DNA of 6,404 nucleotides, taken from contig CAMZDY010000060.1 in the NCBI GenBank assembly GCA_947305585.1, positions 1 through 6,404 on the forward strand, given 5' to 3'. A program made the translations under genes and the position numbers. The DNA is from an uncultured Verrucomicrobiota bacterium. GTDB lineage: Bacteria; Verrucomicrobiota; Kiritimatiellia; RFP12; UBA1067. Under the pieces are notes generated by a model, which ran no database searches, was not told where the DNA came from, and saw nothing but the letters and a program-made list of their open reading frames with translations. Positions within the stretch are counted from its first letter, which is position 1. Each line of letters opens with the position of its first letter. Of the stretch, positions 1 to 6,404 are shown in pieces.

Positions 1-67
1 GCGGCGCGATCTGGCACTGGCCGTCCAGCAGCGAATAGGTGGTGTGGAGATGGAGATGGGTGAACAT
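1..67 (-). CDS. dnaE: DNA polymerase III subunit alpha, N-terminal fragment (3' part outside window)
   Basis: Only the first 22 codons are inside the window, so the call rests on a short stretch. The reverse strand from 67 reads M-F-T-H-L-H-L-H-T-T-Y-S-L-L-D-G-Q and continues open to the left edge. The HLHLH motif followed by YSLLDG is the opening of the PHP domain that starts bacterial DnaE, the catalytic subunit of the replicative polymerase; the two-residue LL before DG separates it from generic PHP phosphoesterases, which usually read YSDG. The ATG at 67-65 overlaps the TAA stop of the upstream gene by one base (TAATG), so translation probably depends on termination and restart; no strong Shine-Dalgarno precedes it. 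Other PHP-bearing polymerases such as the DnaE2/ImuC type are possible but usually have a different opening. Confidence 0.82.
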   Translation of the reverse strand, partial: MFTHLHLHTTYSLLDGQCQIAP

Positions 68-1320
68 TACTCGAAAACGAACTCTTTTTCCCAATCCTCG
101 CCCAATGCCGGATATCGGGTTATGAAGACGAAATCATCGTGCATTTCCACTTCCGCGCCTGGAGGGGCCTGCTTGAGCCGCCAGTCTTCGCGCCGTTCGG
201 GGAGCGGCAGAACGAGCGGCGGATCGCCCTCCTGCCAGGCGCCCAACGGCGTTTTCGCCAGCCGGTTGGACCTCGCGGGATCGCCGTAGAGGACCGTGGC
301 GTAGTAGTCCCACTCGAGTCCGGCCCTGCGGAACGCGTCCAGCTTTTCCGGGTGCTCGAGTTCCCGCTGAAGCGACACTTTGGCGGCGAAATGCGCCTCG
401 CCCAACGTCTGGCGGCGCGTGGCGAAGTTGCGCAACGTCTCCCAGCCCATGAAACCGAACCAGGTGGTGGTCATATAGCCCATGAACTGGTTGCACTTGC
501 CCCAGCCGAGCGCCGTCATCGCCATATTGTCCCGTCCCTTGTTGTTGGCGATAAGGCAATTCCCGGCCGCGATCCAGATCTTCTCCGACTTCGGCTCTTC
601 GATCGGAATCGTGCCGGGCAGGGTTTCGAACGACTCCACCTTGGCCTGGGAGGTCTTGTAGTCGATGAGCGCAGCCTGAGGGCACATGGCGAAGCGTCCC
701 TGCCGCGTCACCATGTTGCCGCGCGAAAACGGCATCTCCAGGTTGAGCTCGCTCGCGTGGGAACTCGTGAGGATGAAGTTGGGGTCGCACCGGCTCCACT
801 CCCGGGCGAAATCGGCGGAAAGGTCGCCATCCTTCCGGAACCGCTCCACCTTGCCGGTTTCGTCCTTCACGTACCAGCATCCGGGCGGATTGCCGTCCGA
901 GAACGAAGCCACGTATCCGGGCACGAGCTGCGGATCGATATTGGTGGTGGCGAGCGCCGTCTCGATCGTCCGCGGCTCGTCGCTTTCCACCATCCGCAAA
1001 GCGTCGCCCGGAGTCGGCGCGGTCACCACGCCCCAAATGGCATCTTCGTACGGATCGCCGTCCAACCGGTGCATGATGCCGGAAAGTTCCCGTACGGTCT
1101 CGATGCGCGCTTCTTCCGGACGCATCACGAAAGCCACGTAGCGATGCGGCAGATCCTGCATCCCCACCCGGCAATCGGTTATGTCCGGCGCGGAAACGAG
1201 CACCGACGTTTCCATGTCGGCATGTTTGGATTTAAGCGCCTCCACCACGCCGTTCCAAGCGGGGTTTTGGTAGGTCTCCGCCCCCACCACGATCAGGAAC
1301 GAGGCTGCAAGCGCAAACAT
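67..1320 (-). CDS. Predicted exported clan CD (C25/gingipain-like) cysteine peptidase-like protein
   Basis: 417 residues. Residues 1-14 (MFALAASFLIVVGA) form a short hydrophobic segment that looks like a signal peptide, although it lacks the usual basic n-region; export is therefore likely but not certain. Residues about 37-110 alternate hydrophobic strands and helices (SVLVSAP, RYVAFVMRPEE, DAIWGVVTAPTPGDALRM). Two strand-end motifs follow: FILTSSHAS with His188 and IWIAAGNCLIANN with Cys255. This order, a His then a Cys each after a hydrophobic strand, is the catalytic layout of clan CD peptidases. After it come GRDNMAM (262-268), a Gly/Trp/aromatic-rich stretch (279-293) and VLYGDPA (343-349), which recalls the LYGDP motif near the end of C25 catalytic domains. 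The His is followed by Ala rather than the usual Gly, so activity is unproven. The start is fixed by a strong Shine-Dalgarno six bases upstream. It overlaps cstA by 28 nt and dnaE by 1 nt. Substrate is unknown; the family assignment is inferred from motifs alone. Confidence 0.6.
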   Translation of the reverse strand: MFALAASFLIVVGAETYQNPAWNGVVEALKSKHADMETSVLVSAPDITDCRVGMQDLPHRYVAFVMRPEEARIETVRELSGIMHRLDGDPYEDAIWGVVTAPTPGDALRMVESDEPRTIETALATTNIDPQLVPGYVASFSDGNPPGCWYVKDETGKVERFRKDGDLSADFAREWSRCDPNFILTSSHASELNLEMPFSRGNMVTRQGRFAMCPQAALIDYKTSQAKVESFETLPGTIPIEEPKSEKIWIAAGNCLIANNKGRDNMAMTALGWGKCNQFMGYMTTTWFGFMGWETLRNFATRRQTLGEAHFAAKVSLQRELEHPEKLDAFRRAGLEWDYYATVLYGDPARSNRLAKTPLGAWQEGDPPLVLPLPERREDWRLKQAPPGAEVEMHDDFVFITRYPALGEDWEKEFVFE

Positions 1321-2960
1321 TTGGCTACCTCCCTTATGGCCAGCACCACCACCACCGAACCGAGCAGCAGCAGGAAAAGCGCCGTGCATGCCGTCAACAG
1401 ATTGCCGGTGCGCATTCCGTCCGCGAACTTGAGAACGAGCGCCCAGGACGACACCACCATCATGAAGCAGGCCGGAATGCCGGTGAACCAGAACGGCTTG
1501 CGGTTTTTGAGGAACCACATCGTCATGGTGGTCAGGGTGAGCGTGGCGAGGAGCTGGTTGGCCGAAGCGAACAGCGTCCACAGCGAAGCGCGCATGGCGT
1601 CGTTGCCGAGGAGGAATCCCGCCGCCAGCATGCACACGAGGAAAGTGCCGGCATACATGTTATGGAGCGGCTTGACGTTCCGGGGCATGAGCTCCTGCCA
1701 ACTGAAACGCGCGAGACGGGTTCCGGCATCTACCGTAGTCATCAAAAACGCCGAAACCGAAAGGAGCATGAAACCTTTGGCCACCTCGAGCGGAATCCCG
1801 AGTTTGCCGCAGAATCCGGCGATGGACCCCGCGAACATCGCAACGGCCGGAATCTTCTGCGGCCCCGCGATCGCCTCCAGATACTCGCCTTGCCCCGCAT
1901 ACGTACCCGCCACACCGATCACGGCGATCATCGCCAGCACCCCTTCCAGCAGCATGCCGCCATAGCCGATGGGACGGATTCCGCGCTCGTTGTCGAGCTG
2001 CTTGGAGGAGGTGCCGCTCGCCACCAGCGCATGGAAACCTGAACAGGCGCCGCACGCCACCGTCACGAAGAGGATCGGGAAAAGCGGCGCCACGCCGCCC
2101 AGTCCTTCCGCCGAGAACCCGGCGAACGCATCGATATTCAAGACCGGATGCGCCACGAACACGCCCAGTATCCCCAAAACCATCATCACATAGAGGAGGT
2201 AGGCGTTCAAGTAGTCGCGCGGCTGCAGGAGAATCCAGACGGGACAGGTGGACGCGAAAAAGCAGTATACGAGCAACACGAGACACCACACCAGGTGCGT
2301 CGCCTGACGCGAAAGCCCGAAGATCGCCGTAAGATCGAGCGGAATCAGCTGGCCGATCCACACGAACGCGAACATGAGCGGCACGAACACGAGCGAAGCC
2401 CACAATACCGGCATCTTGAGCCGGTATACGCAAACGCCGAAAAGGATCGCCTCGAGAATGAACAGCAAAGACGAAGTGGCGATGGCGGGATCGGCCACGA
2501 AAGTGTCGGCGATCTGGCTGGAGAACACCGCCACCACCAGGATGAGCGCCGACCAGCTGAACAGGAGGAACAGGATCTTGCCGGGCTTGCCCATAATGGA
2601 CCCGATCACGCTCCCGATCGACTCGCCCTCGTGCCTGACCGACAGAAACAGCGCGATCATGTCGTGCGCGGCGCCGATGAAAATGCACCCGAGGATTATC
2701 CACAAAGCCACGCTCGCCCAGCCGAATTGCGCCGCCAACACCGGTCCCACGATCGGTCCCGCCCCGGCGATGGCCGCAAAGTGGTGCCCGAAGAGGACGG
2801 TCGGATGCGCGGGCACGTAATCCACGTCGTCGCGCTTCGTGTGGGCGGGCGTGGAACGCTTCGGGTCCACCCCCAAGACCTTCTCGATAAAACGGGAGTA
2901 GAAAAGATATCCCGTTCCGAACGCCGCCAAGGCCAAAGTCAGCAATATTGCACCGTTCAT
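1293..2960 (-). CDS. cstA: CstA-family carbon starvation protein / pyruvate or peptide transporter
   Basis: 555 residues, an inner-membrane transporter of the CstA family. E. coli members (CstA, BtsT) import pyruvate with protons and CstA is also linked to peptide use under carbon starvation; the substrate here is not known. Hallmarks: one N-terminal membrane helix (about 3-22), then DDVDYVPAHPTVLFGHHFAAI (44-64) running into AGAGPIVGPVLAAQFG (65-80), the family signature; QPRDYLNAYLLY (246-257); VACGACSGFHALVASGTSS (301-319); IGYGGMLLEG (331-340); and TTVDAGTRLARFSWQEL (408-424). About 14-16 hydrophobic segments are visible. It is shorter than the roughly 700-residue E. coli proteins and closer to the shorter form found in Bacillus. 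The ATG at 2960-2958 overlaps the ispF stop as ATGA; an in-frame upstream extension to 3056 is arginine-rich shadow of ispF and was not used. Gene symbol by family, not by proven orthology. Confidence 0.93.
   Translation of the reverse strand: MNGAILLTLALAAFGTGYLFYSRFIEKVLGVDPKRSTPAHTKRDDVDYVPAHPTVLFGHHFAAIAGAGPIVGPVLAAQFGWASVALWIILGCIFIGAAHDMIALFLSVRHEGESIGSVIGSIMGKPGKILFLLFSWSALILVVAVFSSQIADTFVADPAIATSSLLFILEAILFGVCVYRLKMPVLWASLVFVPLMFAFVWIGQLIPLDLTAIFGLSRQATHLVWCLVLLVYCFFASTCPVWILLQPRDYLNAYLLYVMMVLGILGVFVAHPVLNIDAFAGFSAEGLGGVAPLFPILFVTVACGACSGFHALVASGTSSKQLDNERGIRPIGYGGMLLEGVLAMIAVIGVAGTYAGQGEYLEAIAGPQKIPAVAMFAGSIAGFCGKLGIPLEVAKGFMLLSVSAFLMTTVDAGTRLARFSWQELMPRNVKPLHNMYAGTFLVCMLAAGFLLGNDAMRASLWTLFASANQLLATLTLTTMTMWFLKNRKPFWFTGIPACFMMVVSSWALVLKFADGMRTGNLLTACTALFLLLLGSVVVVLAIREVAKCLRLQPRS
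1327..1335 (-). promoter_or_regulatory. Strong Shine-Dalgarno for the peptidase-like gene, inside cstA
   Basis: On the reverse strand AAGGGAGGT is followed by the six-base spacer AGCCAA and then ATG at 1320-1318. It lies in the last codons of cstA (coding I-R-E-V). It is the clearest ribosome binding site in the window and decides the start of the peptidase-like gene, which otherwise has a longer open frame running back to 1635 through cstA. The other visible starts (ispF, cstA, dnaE) have only weak or no such site and seem to rely on stop/start coupling, so this gene may be initiated independently and more strongly than its neighbours. Confidence 0.8.
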
Positions 2961-3421
2961 CGCTCGATCAAGGCCGCGCACATCGCCGCGATGCCGAGGC
3001 CAGCTCCAATATCGTCCATTTTTTCGTTCGTCTTGCCTTTGATGCTCACGGGGCACTTGAGCACCGCCTCGAGCGACGCGATCATCTCCGCCTTGCGCGG
3101 CGCGATCTTGGGCCGCTCGCAGATGATGGTGGCGTCGATATTGCCCACCTTCCAGCCGTCCGTTTCCAGTTCCTCCATGACCGACTTCAAAAGCGCCATC
3201 GAATCGGCCCCTTCGAACCGGGGATCGGTGTCGGGGAAATGCCCCCCGATGTCGCCCAGCCCCGCCGCGCCCAGCAAAGCGTCGATCACCGCATGCACGA
3301 GCACGTCGGCGTCGCTATGGCCCTTCAAGCCGCGCTCGCCCGGAAACTCCACCCCGCCCAGAACCAGCCTACGGCCGTCCTCGAAGCGGTGCGAATCGTA
3401 ACCCTGGCCGATCCTGATCAT
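2957..3421 (-). CDS. ispF: 2-C-methyl-D-erythritol 2,4-cyclodiphosphate synthase
   Basis: 154 residues, the normal length for IspF. The enzyme cyclises 4-diphosphocytidyl-methylerythritol 2-phosphate to methylerythritol 2,4-cyclodiphosphate with release of CMP, in the cytosolic MEP route to isoprenoids; it works as a homotrimer. Visible signatures: RIGQGYDSHRF with the metal ligands Asp9 and His11, GHSDADVLVHAVIDALLGA (34-52) with the third ligand His43, GDIGGHFPDTDP (56-67), and the C-terminal KGKTNEKMDDIGAGLGIAA (128-146). The TNEK form replaces the TTTEK of enterobacteria, a variant I believe occurs in other phyla. The ATG at 3421-3419 overlaps the purL TGA as ATGA, and its own TGA overlaps the cstA ATG in the same way, so it should be translationally coupled on both sides. 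ispD, its common partner, is not beside it. All key residues are present and it should be active. Confidence 0.96.
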   Translation of the reverse strand: MIRIGQGYDSHRFEDGRRLVLGGVEFPGERGLKGHSDADVLVHAVIDALLGAAGLGDIGGHFPDTDPRFEGADSMALLKSVMEELETDGWKVGNIDATIICERPKIAPRKAEMIASLEAVLKCPVSIKGKTNEKMDDIGAGLGIAAMCAALIER

Positions 3422-6404
3422 GCCATGCGCCCGACGGCGAAATCGTAGGCGTTCCGGAACATCCGCATCCAGGGCCCGTTCTCCTTGAACGTGCCGGGAT
3501 TGTACGAAAGCTGGCACGCGCGGAACCCGCGTTCCGGATGCGGCATCATGATGGTGGCGCGGCCGTCCAGCGTGGTGAACGACGTCTGCCCGCCCAAAGA
3601 TCCGTTGGGGTTGTAGGGATAGCGCATGGTGGGCCGACCCTTGTTGTCCACGAAGTGCGCCGCGCAGATGGCGGGCGTGAAGCCGTCGGTCCACACCCGG
3701 CCTTCGCCGTGCGCCACCGCGATCGGCAGGATCGACCCCGCCATCCCCTTGAAGAAGATGGACGGCGACTCTTCGATCTCGATGGCGGCATAGCGCGCCT
3801 CGAACTGCTCGGACACGTTCTTCACGAACTTGGGCCAGGCTTCCGCGCCGGGGATGATGTCCTTCAGCTGGCTGAGCATCTGGCAACCGTTGCAGATGCC
3901 GAGCGAGAACGTATCCTCGCGATGGAAGAACGTCCGGAACATCTCCTTGAGCCGGGGATTGAAGAGGATGCTCCTCGCCCAACCCGAACCCGCGCCCAGA
4001 ACGTCTCCGTAGCTGAAGCCTCCGCACGCCACGAGTCCGTTGAAATCCTTGAGGTCCACCCGTCCTTCCACCAGATCCGACATGTGCACGTCCTGGCACT
4101 CGAAACCGGCGAGATTGAACGCCGCCGCCATTTCGATGTGTCCGTTCACGCCCTGTTCGCGCAGAATGCACATCCGGGGCTTCTTCGTCCGGTCGACCTC
4201 ATGCTTCGCGTCGGGATCGTACGTCAGCCGGAAATTGAGCCCGGGATCGCTCTGGTCGAGTCCGTTGTCGAACTCCTCCAGCGCGCACTTGGGGTTGTCG
4301 CGATGCGCCTGCATCCGGTAGGTCGTCTCCGACCAGTTGCGCCGCAAGTACGTAAGATCGGTGTGGATGGCGCACCTCGCGCCCACGTTGACCACGAAAC
4401 TCTTGAAGTAGTCGTCGCAGCCGCCGATCGTCCGCGCCTCGACTCCGGCCTGGGCGAAGATCGCCAGCACCTCGTCGAGTTTGGAATCCGCCACCTGCAG
4501 CACCGCGCCCGGCTGTTCGTTGAAGAGCTGCTCCAAGACGTCGCCGTCCGGCAGCGTAACCTCCACCCCGCGTCCGCCCGTAATGGCCATTTCGGCGAGC
4601 GTCGTCACGATTCCGCCGTCCGACCGGTCGTGGTACGCCATCGCCAGCCTGCCGCGCACTATCTCCTGCATGGCGTTGAAGAACGCCTTCAGTTTCCCGG
4701 CGTCGCTGTCGGCGTGGTTGTCGCCCAGCTGTTCGTACACCTGGGCGAGCGCCGTGCACCCCAGAGGATATTCGCCGTTCGAGAGGTCCACGTACACGAG
4801 TTTGCTCTTTTCGTCTACCGGATCGGGCTTCAGGTCCGGCGTGAGCGTGAGGCGCACGTCTTTCACCGGCGCGAACGAACTCGCCACCAGACTCAGCGGC
4901 GCCACCTGCTTCCAGGACTTGCCGTCCTTGTCCTCCCAGGTGGTGTGCATGGAGCAGGAGTCCTTGCCTACCGGAATCGACACCCCCAACGCCGGACAGA
5001 AGTTGAGTCCCACCTCCTCCACCGTATCGTAAAGGATGGCGTCTTCGCCCGCATCGCCGCAGGGCGCCATCCAGTTGGCGGAAAGCCGGATCTGTCCGAT
5101 GTCGCCGCAGTCGGCCGCCGCGAGATTGGTGATGGCCTCGGTGATGGCCATCCGTCCCGAAGCGGGACCGTCCAGCATCGCGACCGGCGTGCGTTCGCCG
5201 GTCGCCATCGCCTGACCCTCGTACGTCGTATAGCCCATCGTGGTCACCGCGCAATCGGCCGCCGGCAGCTGATACTTGCCCACCATCTGGTCGCGCGCCA
5301 CCCGTCCGGTGACCGTGCGGTCGGTGATCGTCACGAGGAAGGTCTTGTCCGCCACCGCCGGGAGATGAAGTACGCGCGTCAACGCCTCGATGGGCTTCAC
5401 GCCGGTGAAATTGGTGCGTTCGTGCCTCACTTTCGTGCGCTTCACGTTCCGGACCATCCGGGGCGGTTTGCCCAGCAGGACCTTGATATCCATGTCGATC
5501 GGCTTGTCGCCGAAATATTCGTCTTCCAGCACGAGCTGGCCATCGCCCGTCGCCACGCCGATGAACGCCACCGGACACCTTTCGCGCGCGCACAGCCTCT
5601 CGAAGAACTCCTTCGCCTCGGGCTTGAGCGCCAGCACATAACGCTCCTGCGCCTCGCAGCACCAGATCTCCATCGGGTTCATGCTCTTCTCTTCGTTGTG
5701 AACCTTCCGGAGCTCGAACTTGCCGCCCGTGGCCTCCACCAGTTCCGGACAGCCGTTCGACAGCCCGCCTGCGCCGATGTCGTGGATGGAAAGGATGGGA
5801 TTGGCCTTGCCGAGATAGCTGCACGCGTCGATCACGCCCTGGCATCTGCGCTGCATCTCCGCGTTGCCGCGCTGCACCGAGTTGAAATCGAGCGCCTCGG
5901 AGTTGGTGCCGGTCATCATCGACGACGCCGCGCCGCCTCCGAGACCGATCCGCATGGCGGGTCCGCCGATCTGCACGATGAGCGCGCCCGGCTTCACGTC
6001 CTTCTTCTGCACCTGGCTGTTGCGGATGACCCCCATGCCGCCCGCCAACATGATCGGCTTGTGGTAGCCCCGCAGTTCCCCGGCCACGCATCCCTCGTAC
6101 GTCCGGAAGAATCCGCACAGCTGCGGCCGGCCGAACTCGTTGCCGAACGCCGCTCCGCCGATGGGCCCTTCCGTCATGATCTGCAAAGGCGTCGCGAGCC
6201 GCCTGGGGAATTCGGCATAGTCGCGCTCCCAAGGCTGGGGAAAACCGGGAATGCGCAGATTGGACACCATGAAGCCGCAAATGCCGGCGATCGTCCTCGA
6301 CCCCGTTCCGGTGGCCGCCTCGTCGCGGATTTCGCCGCCCACTCCGGTGGCCGCGCCCGGATAGGGCGAAATGGCCGTCGGGTGGTTGTGCGTCTCCACC
6401 TTCA
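3418..6404 (-). CDS. purL: Phosphoribosylformylglycinamidine synthase, large single-chain form (5' end outside window)
   Basis: Catalyses the ATP- and glutamine-dependent conversion of FGAR to FGAM, step four of purine synthesis, in the cytosol. 994 residues are visible, from KVETHNHPTA (codons starting at 6402) to the TGA at 3420-3418; by comparison with the roughly 1,295-residue E. coli enzyme about 300 N-terminal residues are missing. From the first full codon: remainder of the first AIRS-type ATP-binding domain (1-140, with GGEIRDEAATGTGSR), its C-terminal half with GGGAASSMMTG (155-165) and the DFNSVQRGN stretch, IHDIGAGGLSN (206-216), a second AIRS-type pair (about 365-700, with GKYQLPAADCAVT and GVSIPVGKDS), and the glutamine amidotransferase domain (741-994). 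There the nucleophile elbow GICNGCQ gives Cys837 (codon 3894-3892), and MMPHPERGF gives His955 and Glu957, completing the triad. GGFSYGDVLGAGSGWARSI is also intact. The frame is unbroken. The stop overlaps ispF as ATGA. Confidence 0.98.
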   Translation of the reverse strand, partial: KVETHNHPTAISPYPGAATGVGGEIRDEAATGTGSRTIAGICGFMVSNLRIPGFPQPWERDYAEFPRRLATPLQIMTEGPIGGAAFGNEFGRPQLCGFFRTYEGCVAGELRGYHKPIMLAGGMGVIRNSQVQKKDVKPGALIVQIGGPAMRIGLGGGAASSMMTGTNSEALDFNSVQRGNAEMQRRCQGVIDACSYLGKANPILSIHDIGAGGLSNGCPELVEATGGKFELRKVHNEEKSMNPMEIWCCEAQERYVLALKPEAKEFFERLCARERCPVAFIGVATGDGQLVLEDEYFGDKPIDMDIKVLLGKPPRMVRNVKRTKVRHERTNFTGVKPIEALTRVLHLPAVADKTFLVTITDRTVTGRVARDQMVGKYQLPAADCAVTTMGYTTYEGQAMATGERTPVAMLDGPASGRMAITEAITNLAAADCGDIGQIRLSANWMAPCGDAGEDAILYDTVEEVGLNFCPALGVSIPVGKDSCSMHTTWEDKDGKSWKQVAPLSLVASSFAPVKDVRLTLTPDLKPDPVDEKSKLVYVDLSNGEYPLGCTALAQVYEQLGDNHADSDAGKLKAFFNAMQEIVRGRLAMAYHDRSDGGIVTTLAEMAITGGRGVEVTLPDGDVLEQLFNEQPGAVLQVADSKLDEVLAIFAQAGVEARTIGGCDDYFKSFVVNVGARCAIHTDLTYLRRNWSETTYRMQAHRDNPKCALEEFDNGLDQSDPGLNFRLTYDPDAKHEVDRTKKPRMCILREQGVNGHIEMAAAFNLAGFECQDVHMSDLVEGRVDLKDFNGLVACGGFSYGDVLGAGSGWARSILFNPRLKEMFRTFFHREDTFSLGICNGCQMLSQLKDIIPGAEAWPKFVKNVSEQFEARYAAIEIEESPSIFFKGMAGSILPIAVAHGEGRVWTDGFTPAICAAHFVDNKGRPTMRYPYNPNGSLGGQTSFTTLDGRATIMMPHPERGFRACQLSYNPGTFKENGPWMRMFRNAYDFAVGRMA

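Noticed and set aside
1321..1635. Extension of the peptidase-like gene upstream to 1635
   Set aside because: The extra residues are Arg/His/Gly-rich shadow of cstA and would bury the signal-peptide-like segment. The strong Shine-Dalgarno at 1327-1335 fixes the start at 1320.
139..1965. Long plus-strand open frame (608 codons) opposite the peptidase-like gene and the 3' part of cstA
   Set aside because: It crosses two well-supported minus-strand genes. Its product is rich in Arg, His, Pro and Gly with no recognisable motif, as expected of the antisense frame of GC-rich coding DNA.
2961..3056. N-terminal extension of cstA to an upstream ATG
   Set aside because: The added 32 residues are Arg-rich and hydrophilic, overlap ispF, and precede the natural CstA opening (MNGAILLTL). 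The ATGA overlap at 2957-2960 is the better start.
2148..3401. Plus-strand open frame (417 codons) opposite cstA and ispF
   Set aside because: Low-complexity charged composition (many R, H, E, Q), no family motif, and it lies entirely antisense to two clear genes.
3422..4171. Extension of ispF upstream in its frame to 4171
   Set aside because: The extra 250 codons are Arg/Gly-rich shadow of purL. IspF has its normal length and opening from 3421.
4199..6280. Minus-strand open frame (693 codons) in another frame inside purL
   Set aside because: Arg/Gly/Ala-rich shadow of purL with no recognisable domain; the purL frame is intact through the whole stretch.
1..6404. CRISPR array, tRNA, rRNA, insertion sequence, riboswitch or terminator
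   Set aside because: Coding sequence fills the window with no gaps, and no spaced repeats, terminal inverted repeats, transposase motifs or hairpin followed by a T-run were noticed by eye.

Overview
The window is a bacterial, GC-rich stretch packed wall to wall with genes on the minus strand. Read in the direction of transcription (right to left), it runs: purL (5' end cut off by the right edge), ispF, a CstA-type transporter gene, a predicted secreted protein with caspase-fold (clan CD, C25/gingipain-like) peptidase signatures, and the first 22 codons of dnaE (cut off by the left edge). There is no intergenic DNA. Every junction is an overlap: ATGA (4 nt) at purL/ispF, ATGA (4 nt) at ispF/cstA, 28 nt at cstA/peptidase-like, and TAATG (1 nt) at peptidase-like/dnaE. 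Any promoter and terminator for this run must lie outside the window.

The layout suggests one polycistronic, translationally coupled unit. It joins purine synthesis (FGAM synthase), isoprenoid precursor synthesis by the MEP pathway (IspF), carbon or pyruvate/peptide uptake (CstA family), an exported protein of unknown substrate, and the replicative polymerase. Three of the genes are housekeeping and unrelated in pathway, so co-transcription probably reflects genome compaction or growth-linked expression more than a shared pathway. The cstA/peptidase-like pair is the one junction where a functional link is plausible.

Taxonomy: the large single-chain PurL (with fused glutaminase), the MEP pathway, a short CstA, a Gram-negative-looking exported protein and high GC would fit a PVC-group bacterium (Verrucomicrobiota or Kiritimatiellota). 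This is a low-confidence inference from protein style, with no marker gene to prove it.

The least ordinary element is the 417-residue protein at 67-1320. It has a short hydrophobic N-terminus, a candidate His188/Cys255 dyad, each residue following a hydrophobic strand-like segment, and a C-terminal LYGDPA motif of the kind seen in C25-type peptidases. No CRISPR array, mobile element, tRNA, rRNA or obvious repeat was seen.
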